From NCBI RefSeq assembly GCF_042477335.2, contig NC_091255.1, positions 17,462,501 through 17,526,500 on the forward strand: a DNA stretch of 64,000 nt. The letters run 5' to 3'. The translations under genes were made by a program, and so were the position numbers. Of this stretch, positions 47,107-64,000 are shown one piece after another (the stretch's first letter is position 1; each line of letters opens with the position of its first letter). The notes beneath the pieces were generated by a model. The model saw only the letters and a list, made by a program, of their open reading frames with translations. It was not told where the DNA came from and searched no databases. This DNA comes from Ovis canadensis (lineage: Eukaryota; Chordata; Mammalia; Artiodactyla; Bovidae).

Positions 47107-47447
47107 GTAGGAGGCCGTGGGCCCCAGCATCCCTTAGGAGCCATGAGAAGGCACAAACCAGAGAGATGTGCCTCAAGTCAACTAGGGTGATTGGGGGTGT
47201 TCCTGATCCCTGTACCCTCAACTCTGCCACTAATTCGCTCTGTGACCCTGTTCATGTCATCCTGCCCCTCTGGGCGTCAGTATCCCTCATCAGACAATGG
47301 GACATTAACACTGTCACAATTAACATAATGCCAAGAAAGAATCAAGGTGTCTGAGCACCCCTTCGAAAAAGCAAAAAATCTGTCCGAAGACAGTGGAGTA
47401 GGTGGGCAGCCACTAAAGTAACTTTCCTCCTCCATTTTTTCTTTCAG

Positions 47448-47683
47448 ATCTTCACCTACCAGCACTTTCTGTCCCTGGTTCTGGGAGAGAACAGGGCCAG
47501 GAAAGCCCTGGGGCCCTCCCAGGGGGTACCATGCCAGTGTCTTCACTCTGGCCTTCCACTGCAGCCACACCACGCTCCAGCCCTTCATGTTCCACCTGGA
47601 CAGCCAGTACCAGGCTTCAGCACCCAACCCCCGAGTCCCACTCAGCTCTGCCTTCTTTGCCAGCTGGCAGACTGTGTATGACA
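47448..47683 (+). pseudogene. EPX: EPX-like exon 'g' (proximal His kept)
   Basis: Acceptor 'tttctttcag'. '[14 protein letters not shown]' is followed by loss of about a dozen codons (the SNVDPRVAN segment) with a frameshift. It then reads '[20 protein letters not shown]', containing the heme-binding His in 'SHT' (normally GHT), and '[15 protein letters not shown]'. The 3' junction is unclear because the donor is degraded. Confidence 0.92.
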
Positions 47684-48111
47684 GTGACCAGGTTCCCCAG
47701 GGGCAGGTGGGAGTGGGGGTGGAGCCCAGCTTAGTGCCAGGAGGCCAGGCCTCTGCTGATTGTCTCCCCAGGACCGTGAAAATAAAGCAGGTGCTATCAA
47801 GACCTTCAGTCACGAGTCTGCCACCCCCTCTGGGATTAGAGGATTTCTAAAAAAGGAGGAGATGGGCGGCTGTGGTCCTGAAAGGAGCTTGCCTTCCACT
47901 CCTTCTCAAAGAAGTGTGCGAGAGGGGAGACTTCTTGCCTTGTCAACTCCAGATTCCTACGTGTCCATCCAGGCTCCTGTTTTCTGATACAAACCTGGTA
48001 GATGCAAATGACTGGCTTGTCCAGCTCTGAGCTAGCTTGGCATCGTGTGATGACCTCTGGGCTTCCAAGAGGCTAGTCCGATCTGTGCTGTTCACACTCC
48101 CTGCCACCCAG

Positions 48112-48282
48112 TGGCATTGACCCCATCCCCTGAGGCCTCATGGCCACCACCCCTGCCAAGCTGAACCTTCAAGATTTCAGGTTAGTGATGAGCTCCAGGA
48201 CCGGCGGTTTCGGCAAGTGAGAAGGACCAGGCTGGACCTGGCTGCTCAACATGCAGCAGCAGCTGGTACTACAGCCTTCCAG
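48112..48282 (+). pseudogene. EPX: EPX-like exon 'h' (stop, shift, dead donor)
   Basis: Acceptor 'gccacccag'. 'GIDPIP', stop TGA at 48131, 'GLMATTPAKLNLQD', a frameshift, then 'DELQDRRFRQVRRTRLDLAA' and remnants of the 'MQRSRDHGLP' end. The expected GT donor after 'ccttccag' reads GG. Confidence 0.9.
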
Positions 48283-48799
48283 GGGAGGGGGCTGCCGGCC
48301 CCTCCTCCCAGGCTGCCCCAGAGCAGGGCTGCTGGTGATGGTGGTGGGGAGCGGGGTGGGTCAGGGAAGATCCTTGGTGCCTCCCTTCTGACTGGGACTG
48401 TCTATAAGATGTGCTGAGGCTGATGCAGTAAAGCATCCCTGGGACCTCCTTTTTGCTGTCCTGCCATATCTTCTCCATTCTCACCAGCGTCTCTAGCTTT
48501 AGGGACACAACAGGTTGGACACAGGAGCTGAACAAAGACATCAGGACTTTCCAAGTAGAAAAAAAGAAGAAAAAAAAAACCCAAAAAAACAGTAGCTTTA
48601 AAAGGCAGGGAAGAGCTGCCCCTGCCCACCACCCTGGCAAGGTCCAGGGAGGAAGTCCCAGGGATACAGAAACTGGATCTTGGCTCTGAGTGGGGAAGGG
48701 CAAAGAGCCTGAGAAGTAGGGAACCAGTGGAGTAAAAGTAAGCCTGCCTTAGTTGTTTGGTAAGGACACAAAAAGACTTTATCCCAGGAAAGAAGAAAA

Positions 48800-48975
48800 C
48801 TTAGACACTTTGCTAGAATCTTTAATGGACATTAACTCTTCCAATCCTCCCAATGACCTTGCAAGCAGCTGTGACAGCCATTTTTATAGATGAGGAAATA
48901 AATTCAGAGACATCTAGTAACTGGCCCAAGCCCACATAACTAGGAAGTGGTACAACTCGAATCAGGTTCAAAATT
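48800..48975 (+). repeat. MIR fragment
   Basis: 'tttttatagatgaggaaata' and 'agtaactggcccaagcccac' match the MIR core. Confidence 0.65.
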
Positions 48976-49007
48976 TCTCCTTTTGTCCTCCTGTTCAGTT
49001 ATTGAAA

Positions 49008-49227
49008 GTTATTGAGCTAACGGGTTCTTTCTTTGTTGTAACTCACTGCACCTTTGCTCCGCGAGAATGTAACTCTGTTTAATACTTTTTGAGGCTGACA
49101 TAGATTAGAAATATAAAGAAAAAACACTTCAAGGGAAAATAAGTTTTCTGGTTGAGCAGCTTTTATCAAAAGAGGGTCATAAAATGTCCACAGGCCTCCA
49201 AGGCCAGAACCCATTAGCTCAATAATA
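49008..49227 (-). mobile_element. LTR fragment flanked by inverted 21-bp arms
   Basis: The complement of 49013-49206 is nearly the same as 50800-50999 in the solo LTR, in opposite orientation. The fragment is bounded by 49008-49028 and 49207-49227, which are complementary to each other at 19 of 21 bases. The arms carry the LTR's own 'acccattagctc' motif at both ends. Confidence 0.8.
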
Positions 49228-50509
49228 TGTTATTGTTGTTGTTCAGTCACCAAGTCTGTCTGACTCATCGCAACCCCATGGACTGCAGCACGTCCAGGTT
49301 CTCTGTCCTTCATCATCTCCCAGAATTTGCTCAGATTCATGGCCATTGAGTCAGTGATGTCATCTAACCATCTCATCCTCTGTTTCCCCTTCTCCTTTTG
49401 CCTTCAATCTTTCCCAACATCAGGGGCTTTTCCAGTGAGTCAGGTCTTTACATCAGGTGGCCAAAGTATTGGGGTTTCAGCTTTAGCATCAGTCCTTCCA
49501 ATGAATATTCAGGGTTGAATTCCTTTAAAATTGACTAGTTGGATCTCCTTGCAGTCCAAGGGACTCTCAAAATTCTTCTCCAGCACCACAATTTCAAAGC
49601 ATCATTTCTTCAGTGCTCAGCCTTCCTTATGGTTCAACTCTTGCATCCATACATGACTACTGGAAAAACCATAGCCTTGACTATAATGGACCTTTGTTGG
49701 CAAAGTGATGTCTCTGCTTTTTCATATGCTGTCTAGGTTTGTCATAGCTTTCCTTCTGAGAAGAAAGCATCTTTTAATTTAATGGCTGCAGTCACCATCT
49801 GCAGTGATTTTGGAGCCCAAGAAAATAAAGTCTGTCACTGTTTCCACTTTTCCCCCTTCTATTTGCTATGAAGTGATGGGACCAGATGCCATGATCTTAG
49901 TTTTTTGAATGTTTGGTTTTAAGCCAGCTTTTTCTCTCTCCTCTTTCACCCTCATCAAGAGACTCTTTAGTTCCTCTTTACTTTCTGCCATATGAGTGAT
50001 ATCACCTGCATATATGAGGTTCTTGATGTTTCTCCCAGCAGTCTTGATTCCAGCCAGTGATTCATCCAGACTGGCATTTTTCAGGATATACTCTGCATAT
50101 AAGTTAAATAAGCAAGTGACAATATACAGCCTTGTCATACTCCTTTCCCATTTTTGAACCAGTCAGTTATTCTATGTCCAGTTCTAACTGTTGATTTTGA
50201 CCTGCATAGAGATTTCTCAGGAGACAGGTAAGGTGGTCTGGTATTCCCATCTCTTTAAGAATTTTCCACAATTTGTTGTGATCTGCACAAAGGCTATGCT
50301 AAAGCATAGTCGATGAAGCAAAAGCAGATGTTTTTCTGGAAACCCCTTGCTTTCTCTGTGATCCAACAAATGATGACAATTGGTCTCTGAATCCTCTGCC
50401 TTTTCTGAATGGAACTTGTTTATCTGGAAGTTCTAAGTTTACATACTGCTAAAGCTGAGGGATTTTGAGCATAACCTTACTAGTATGTGAAATGCGTGCA
50501 ATTGTATCG
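49228..50509 (-). mobile_element. BovB LINE, 3' half, split by an LTR
   Basis: Antisense BovB from its 3' end ('gttgttcagtcaccaagtct') through the RT region (open piece 49866-50138) to 'cgtgcaattgtatcg'. It resumes at 51573 with 'gtatggtagtttgaatattc'. Confidence 0.9.
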
Positions 50510-51572
50510 TGCCAGGGTCCAGCCCCAGCATGATCCAGGAGTACCCTCAGGAGAGACGGCACCAGTGTCAGGAAAAAGAGAAAGAGAGAGAGAAAAAATG
50601 ACACGGGGTGACCAAGCTTCAGTGAGTGAGGCCCATAACTGTATTTTCAAAAGGAACTTTTATACCTTGACTTGTACATAGAGGGAAATGAAAGGTGCAG
50701 TCATGCAGAGTCAGCCCAAACATTACATCTGTTTTGTCTTTATCGAAACCAGGATTTTTTCTGCATACCTTTCTCATAAACAATGTTGTGTACATTATCT
50801 TCTGGCCTTGGAGGCCTGTGGACATTTTATGACCCTCTTTTGATAAAAGCTGCTCAACCAGAAAACTTATTTTCCCTTGAAGTGTTTTTTCTTTATATTT
50901 CTAATCTATGTCAGCCTCAAAAAGTATTAAACAGAGTTACATTCTCGCGGAGCAAAGGTGCATTGAGTTACAACAAAGAAAGAACCCATTAGCTCAAAAG
51001 TCTGATGTGGTTAATTCCAAGGCTACTACTTGTTTTTCTTACATACCAACTATGTTAACTAATGCACTCCCAGGTGCACAATGGATAAGGGATATGGGCA
51101 CTTGGCAGCAAGCATTGGCTCAACAGTGAAATCCTACACCAGCACTATTCTAATAGTTTTTAACTCTTCAAAAGGCTCTATATTTTTAGAATGTTTTAGG
51201 CTTCCTGTGTCTCTCACAGTTGGGAGGCTGTGAACAATCACATGTGTAGCTGCAAGAGTCTGGATAAACCTGCCAAGCAAGCTAGAATGCCAACAGAGGG
51301 GGTTTGAATTGAAATTTTCCTTTCATACCCAAGAGACTTATTAGCTAGAGCCCTAAGCTGATTTTCTCCAGAGAAAGGTGGTTGGGGATAGCCCCCTGTT
51401 AATGTCAGAAGAGTTGATGAAAGGCATAAAATAGTAAGACAGACAGATTCTGGTTTGGGGGTAGATGCTCAAGTAGGTCCAGGGGATCCCTTGAGTCCTG
51501 ATCCACCTTGCTCGTCAGGTCTCTTCCACATGACCTTGTCATGGGTGTGATCTCCCATGCTGGCTCCTGGCA
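50510..51572 (+). mobile_element. Solo LTR of an endogenous retrovirus, about 1063 bp
   Basis: Starts TGCCAGGG and ends CTCCTGGCA, giving a short inverted repeat TGCCAG/CTGGCA. It is flanked by 'gtatcg' (50504-50509) and 'gtatgg' (51573-51578), a 6-bp target duplication with 5 of 6 identical, the size common for class II (betaretrovirus-like) elements. It interrupts a BovB exactly. No internal retroviral sequence remains, so it is the usual product of LTR-LTR recombination. Strand is inferred from the copy's orientation and is uncertain. Confidence 0.85.
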
Positions 51573-52600
51573 GTATGGTAGTTTGAATATTCTTTGGCAT
51601 TGCCCTTCTTGGGATTCTTTCTTATCCTGTGGCCACTGCTGAGTTTTCCAAATTTGCTGTCTTATTAAGTGTAACACTTTAACAGCATCATCTTTTAGGA
51701 TTTTAAATAGCTCAACTGGAATTCCATCACCTACACTAGCTTTATTCATAGCAATGCTTCCTAAGGCCCACTGAACCTCACACTCCAGGATGTCTGGCTT
51801 TAGGTGAGTGACCACAACATCATGATTATCTCATCATTAAGAACTTTTTTGTATCGTTCTTCTGTGTATTCTTGCTGCCTCTTCTTAATCTCTCCTGCTT
51901 CTGTTAGGTCCTTACCATTTCTGTCCTTTATCTTGCCATCCTTGGCATGAAATGTACCCTTGATATCTCCAATTTTCTTGAAGAGATCTCTAGTCTTTCT
52001 CATTCTATTATTTTTCTGTATTTCTTTGCATTGCTCATTTAAGAAGGCCTCCTTATCTTTCCTTGCTATTCTTTGGAACTCTGCTTCAGTTGGGTGTATC
52101 TTTCCCTTTCTCCCTTGCCTTTCACTTCTCTTCTTTTCTCAGCTATTTGTAAAGCCTCCTCAGACAACTAACATTTGCCTTCTTGAAATTTTCTGTGAGA
52201 TGGTTTTTGTCATGTCTTCTGTACAATGTTACAAACCTCCATTCATAGTTCTTCAGGCACTCTGTCTACCAGATCTTATCCCTTGAACCTGTTTATTATT
52301 TCCACTATACAATTATAAGGGATTTTATTTAGGTCATATCTGAATGGCCTAGCGGTTTTCCCTACTTTCTTCAATTTAAGCCTGAATTTTGCAAGGAGTT
52401 CATGATCTGGGCCACAGTCTGCTCCAGATCTTGTTTTTGCTGACTGCATAGAGTTTCTCCATCTTTGACTTCAAAGAATATAATCAATCTGATTTTGGTA
52501 TTGACCATCTGGTGATATCTGTGTGTAGAGTTGTCTCTCATGTTGTTGGAGAAGGGTGTTTGCTATGCCCAGTGTGTTCTGTTGACATAATGATGTTACG
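51573..52600 (-). mobile_element. BovB LINE, 5' part of the split copy
   Basis: Continues the element from 50509: RT N-terminal region (open piece 51405-51815 in part), then linker and endonuclease region to about 52600 ('ggagaagggtgtttgctatg'). The copy is 5' truncated within the endonuclease. Confidence 0.88.
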
Positions 52601-53330
52601 GGAAGGCTTTGGCCAGAGCTTTGCTTATCTCTCCCTCTCCCTATCTCCTAATTTCCTGTCTAAATGCAACCTGAAGCCCCATCTCCCTCTGCTAATCTTT
52701 GGCAGTGTATAGTAAAGGGTGGGCAATTCCTAGTGCACCTAACACAGGACCAGGCAGGCACATAGCAGACACTCAAGAACCTGAGTGTCTTTCCTTCCCT
52801 CCATTTTGGTGCTCTGACAGAGTGGTGGCGCCTCCTGCTGGAGATCTGAGATTGCTAGCTGCCCAAGTTAACCACACAGCAAATTTCTGTTCCCTTTAAG
52901 CTGTTTCATCCTAGCTCTTACAGTCTCCACTAATCCCTTCCCAAGTCTAATACCCAGTCTGGAATTGGAAGGCCTGGTTTGAGCTCCATGGAATGGTGGG
53001 GGTGTCCTTGGAAAAGTCACAGTTGCTCAAGCTCAGCAAATACCCATTGATAACATGAGGATTATAAAGTACTTCAGAAATGTGAGGATCCTGAGGATAT
53101 TCACACAGCAGTGCCTATTAATGGGAAACATCACATGGTTTTCCTTTGTTCAGCTTGGGGATGGTGTTTGGGAGTTGTAGTTCAGTGGACAGTGTTTGGA
53201 GTCTCTTTGGGTCATGGCAAAGCTATCTCTTATCCTGATGGTCCCATCATATCATGTGATTTGGTCCTGGTGTGGGATCCTGATGGCTGAGAAATCAATA
53301 TGGCTAATCTTTGTTCATTTCTGAGTGGGT
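52601..53330. other. Intron of the EPX-like pseudogene; MIR-like piece
   Basis: 52960-53095 resembles MIR ('cttggaaaagtcacagttgc'). The rest is unique sequence. Confidence 0.45.
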
Positions 53331-53334
53331 AAAA

Positions 53335-53440
53335 AATATTTTTAATTAAAATTTTAATTTTTAATTTAAAGTTTTAATTAATTAAAATTTAAAATTTTAA
53401 TTTTAATTTAAAACTTAATTTTAAATTATAGATATATAAT
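53335..53440. repeat. AT-rich self-complementary block
   Basis: A run of 'ttttaatt'/'aattaaaa' words over about 100 bp with almost no G or C, able to fold on itself. Confidence 0.85.
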
Positions 53441-53790
53441 TAATGTATCATAAATTTATCCTATAAAGTATATAATTCAGTGATTTTAGTATAAAGTTGT
53501 ACATCATATGTAACATCAGAACATTTTCATCAGTCACAAAAGAAACAGTAATAATAGTCACTCCCCACCCCCACCCCAACCCCTGACAATTACTAATCTA
53601 GCTTTACGTTTGCCTATTCTGGACCTTTTATATAAATGGAATCATGCAGCAGGTGGTCGTCTTCTGAGCAGCTAAATTTTATCCATGCTCTTCATTTCTT
53701 GGTTTGTTCATTGACTTATTCAGTCATTCTACAAATCTGGGAGTCTTTATGTTCTGAGCACTGTCTTACTTATGCCTAGTTAATGCCATG
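53441..53790 (-). mobile_element. Old L1 3'-UTR fragment
   Basis: 'tttatataaatggaatcatg' and 'ccccacccccaccccaaccc' are typical of antisense old L1 3' ends. Confidence 0.55.
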
Positions 53791-54077
53791 ATCGTATCAT
53801 TGTGGTGGTGAGTGTTGGTTTACAACAGCTTCCTACATTTGGACCTACTCCACAGTGTACGCACAAAACACAGCTGTCTGCTCGAATTGAAAACCAGAGA
53901 GCAGTGGTTTGGTCTTTGGAAAGTTCAAGGCCTCTTCTGCCAGCAGGGATTTTGTTCTGCCCAATATTGCCTGACCAAACAGCTCTCCTGGGACAAATCA
54001 GGACAAACTGTGGTGAGCAGACGCCAGTGGGAATCCGCAGGGGGAAGACAAAACTGCTCCTGCCCTTTGCCCTACAG

Positions 54078-54309
54078 GGTACAATGCTTAGAGGCGCTTC
54101 TGCGGACTCTTTCAGCCTCAGAATCTGGCACAGCTTAGCCGGGTTCTGAAAAACAAGAGTCTGGCAAGGAAGTTCCTGTATCTGCACGGGACACCGGACA
54201 ACTGCCATCTGAATCAGGGCCATCACAGAGCCTCTTTTGCCAGGCCCCGAGTGGGGCCTCTTCTGGCTTGTCTTGAGAACCAGTTCTGAAGAGCCCAAGA
54301 TGGAGACAG
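54078..54309 (+). pseudogene. EPX: EPX-like exon 'i' (two stops)
   Basis: Acceptor 'tttgccctacag'. 'GYNA', stop TAG at 54089 where Trp is expected, 'RRFCGLFQPQNLAQLSRVL', 'LARKFLYLHGTPDN', a scrambled stretch, then 'RVGPLLACL', 'ENQF', stop TGA at 54287 and 'RAQDGD' up to an excellent donor 'gtaagt'. Its start is in phase with exon 'h' (CCA G|GG TAC). Confidence 0.95.
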
Positions 54310-54629
54310 GTAAGTGACCCTCCCCTAAAGGACCAGCCCTGGAGGCAGGGCAGAAAGGCACTAGAATTTCAAGACTTGATGAGAGAATATTCTTTTTAGC
54401 TTCATCGCTTCCAAGTTCATAGGATCTGAGACCAGGAGGCTTGGTCAGAGGGAGAGAGGCCACTTGCTTAAGCTGGAGACACCTTTAACCCAGGAGACAA
54501 ATGTCTCAGCCTGGCTCTTTCAGGCTTGAGGATCCCAGAAAACACAGGCATAACAAGCTATTAATAAATCTGATTTCCCACCACCAAGTTTGTGGTTTAA
54601 GACTTGACTCCTCATTTGGATTTGGCATT

Positions 54630-54835
54630 GACCTGGGTTCAAATCTAGTCCTGGATACTTAAAATTACTGTGCACTTAAAACCAAGGCAATTTATCTGAC
54701 TGCTGAACACATTTCTTCCTTTACAAGATGGGAACCATACCTATTTTGCAGGGATTTTGGAGAATTGAATGAAATAATGTCGCCCTGTGGTTAAACTCCC
54801 TCACACACAGCAGGTGCTCACTTCTGTTCATCCCC
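54630..54835 (+). repeat. MIR
   Basis: 'gacctgggttcaaatctagt' through 'ttcctttacaagatgggaac' and 'gaattgaatgaaataatgtc' is a fairly complete MIR in sense orientation. Confidence 0.8.
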
Positions 54836-54872
54836 CGTAACCTTCACCCATGTCTCTCCACTGTCCTGGTAG

Positions 54873-55070
54873 GTTCTGGGGGCAGAATTGAGGTGTTTTC
54901 ACCGAGAGACAGCGCATGACCCCGAGCCACATCTTGTCTCGAACTATGTGTGACAACCCTGGTATCACCATCGATCCAAGAGGCATCTTCAGGGCCAGCT
55001 CTGCCCCCAGGGCTTTGTGCCCTGCTCCTATATCCCCAGCCTGAACATATCTGCCTGCAGAGGCAAATGA
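54873..55070 (+). pseudogene. EPX: EPX-like last exon 'j'
   Basis: Acceptor 'tcctggtag'. 'FWGQN', stop TGA at 54889, 'GVFTERQRM', 'ILSRTMCDNPGITIDPRGIFRA', a frameshift, then 'LCPQGFVPCSYIPSLNISAC' and RGK before a TGA at 55068-55070. The C-terminal 'LN(I/L)SA.RG' is what best separates EPX from MPO and LPO. Confidence 0.93.
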
Positions 55071-56087
55071 AGCCTCCCCAGGTAAGGGGGCCTCCTCCCA
55101 CAGCCTGGGCTGGCTCAGGACTTCACATCCAGCCCTGGACAGGACAGCCGAGTCCTTTCAGGCCTCTAAGCAGGAAACACAGAACTCGTCTCGAGGGACA
55201 GGACATGTTTTCCCAGTGGCTCCCCAGTATGCTAGCCTCTGGGTTGATAGCTACTCCCAGGGCCCAGGGCTTTGGGGGGCAATTAGGAAGTATCCACCTA
55301 GCCTCAGCTGAGTCATCAACGCCCTAAAAGAGTTCTGCTTTTGGACATCCAGCAAGTCCCTCACTTGTCTGCTTGTGCTGCTTCCGCAGGAGTCTGGCCC
55401 AGGCCTCTCACCTTGGAGACCAGGAAACCTGGGGAAGACCACAAGGCTACCTTCTCACCTGGAGCAACCATTTCCTGCTTATGCTTTTGCTGGCTGTGGC
55501 TGGCTCTCTGGCTGGGAGTGGCGGCCGGGGTGCCCGGCAGCGATGAACCCTTCCACCAGGCAACCCTCTCACGTCAGGTCACACATCAGCACCACGTACA
55601 AGGGCTCAAGAGCCAAGCAAGGGGCTCTGGGAGGCCCAGGCAAGAAGGAGGGTTTCCAGCCACTTTCGTCCACTTTCCAGCCTATTCCTGACCCCTGCCC
55701 AGAAATAGAAGGCCAGAGACCCAGCCTCCAGCCACCCCACGGTCTTCCTCTGAAGCCTGCACAGTTGGCAGCACTCACTGCTTCTCCCAAGAAAGCACCG
55801 CTGAGGGCAGAAGCTGTTTCTGCTTTGGGCTAGGGATGGAGCGGCGTGGAACCTGTCATATACTTAACTCCAGATGTTTCAGAGGAACGCTGCTAAGACA
55901 CAGCTGGCACTAACCTTGAAGACCCTCCTGGGGGCTGAGTTTGGAGAATCCAAAGAACCTCTGGAATAGGAAAAGGCAGGGAAGAGCGGCAGTGTTAGGG
56001 GCCCGGACATTAAGGAGAATTACCTTGGCCACGCCAGAGACTTGAGCAGAAAACAAGCCGACGGAACGTCAGATGGTAGAAAACCTT
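55071..56087. other. Intergenic, between convergent EPX-like and MKS1 ends
   Basis: Contains GC-rich open frames (55341-55833) without recognisable domains. It includes the decayed 3' flank of the EPX-like gene and possibly the MKS1 3' end. Confidence 0.45.
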
Positions 56088-56093
56088 TTTATG
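56088..56093 (-). terminator. Candidate MKS1 polyadenylation signal (CATAAA)
   Basis: On the minus strand CATAAA lies about 514 bp after the MKS1 stop. It is the nearest acceptable hexamer I found. A plus-strand AATAAA at about 56104 points the other way. Tentative. Confidence 0.3.
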
Positions 56094-56606
56094 TACAAAA
56101 AACACAATAAAAGCCACTAGCCAGCTAGCAGAAAGGACTGGACACTGCCTTCAGCCTTCATTTACTCCGGCAGCCAGCCCCCGGCAGGAAGAAGAGGCTG
56201 GGCTCCTGGGCTGGGGATGGAAGACCTCCCTCGCCTGCCTTCTCTCTCGGGCCCCCACGTGTGCAGCAGGTGCAGAGCAGGACGGACCGCTGTGCTCTGC
56301 CCCCAAGACCCAGAGACAGGCCAGAGAGCAGGCAGTGCCGAGGACAGAAGTGACTCTGGCCTTACCCCCAAACGGGTCTCAACCCCGGAACACCTGTCCT
56401 CCAGTGAGGGGCACGTGCAGGGGCTGACATATCAAGAGGGGACCACCTGTGGGCATTTGGCAGCTGAAGAGCAGGTCAGGGGTCAGGATTCTCAGCTCCT
56501 CTGGTTCTCACCAGGTCAGTGGGGTCTCTAACCAGAAAGACGAAGAGGTGGCAGGGCCCGGGCTGTGGCGGGTATCACTCATCACAGAGGCCGGGGCTGC
56601 AGCGAG

Positions 56607-64000
<7,394 letters not shown>

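Larger units (their letters stand above)
41877..55070 (+). pseudogene. EPX: Eosinophil-peroxidase-like pseudogene (EPX position)
   Basis: Ten consecutive exons of a mammalian heme peroxidase are visible, with mostly intact GT-AG sites. EPX is the granule enzyme of eosinophils that uses hydrogen peroxide to make hypohalous acids. The C-terminal residues (PSLNISACRG-like) and the location between OR4D genes and MKS1 point to EPX rather than MPO or LPO. Inactivating changes include stops at 45302, 48131, 54089, 54287 and 54889, frameshifts in most exons, a 21-bp deletion in exon 46967-47106, loss of a donor at 48283, and replacement of the distal Asp-His pair. The first exon(s) are missing. The intron 48283-54077 contains BovB and LTR insertions. 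The alternative is a decayed tandem duplicate with an intact EPX elsewhere. Confidence 0.88.

Noticed and set aside
53780-54463. 227-codon minus-strand frame
   Set aside because: Antisense shadow over peroxidase exon 'i'; no similarity on that strand.
41877-55070. Assignment to LPO or MPO instead of EPX
   Set aside because: The C-terminal residues and the position between OR4D and MKS1 fit EPX; in human, LPO and MPO lie on the far side of MKS1.
55341-55833. Overlapping frames in the EPX-MKS1 gap
   Set aside because: GC-rich chance frames with no splice sites, domains or conserved neighbours.

Overview
This is a nuclear genomic window from a ruminant, most likely a bovid. It is dense in BovB (RTE-type) LINEs, tRNA-Glu-derived Bov-tA/CHR SINEs and ruminant L1 3' ends. 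Its gene order (OR4D-type olfactory receptors, an eosinophil-peroxidase-like locus, then MKS1 on the opposite strand) matches human 17q22, which corresponds to cattle chromosome 19. The locus is recognised from protein similarity recalled by eye; no database search was run.

Layout. Positions about 75-5060 and 24425-28960 are two diverged copies of one tandem segmental duplication, each carrying an OR4D-type receptor. The left copy is a pseudogene; the right copy (27481-28416) is intact. Between them lie about 19 kb of nested retroelements: a BovB inserted into an opposite-strand BovB (9440-16760), and an L1 split by a BovB that is itself split by a younger BovB (20640-24420). Positions 28960-41870 hold no recognisable gene, only unique sequence, LTR-like pieces, an L1 3' end and SINEs.

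From 41877 to 55070, ten consecutive exons of an animal heme peroxidase lie on the plus strand, in the position and with the C-terminus expected for EPX. They carry at least four in-frame stops, many frameshifts, a lost splice donor and loss of the catalytic distal histidine. This is a pseudogene with most splice sites still visible. One intron was enlarged by a BovB that later received a solo LTR of about 1.06 kb. The first exon(s) were not found.

From 56607 to the right edge, fourteen exons (the last one partial) of MKS1 lie on the minus strand. All are in frame with GT-AG junctions. They encode about the last 390 residues, including the B9 domain of this ciliary transition-zone protein; the 5' part lies beyond 64000.

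I see no unknown multi-gene system. The most interesting content is the EPX-like gene loss in conserved synteny, a dated OR duplication (a hAT element is present in one copy and the empty site is visible in the other), and the nested-transposon architecture.
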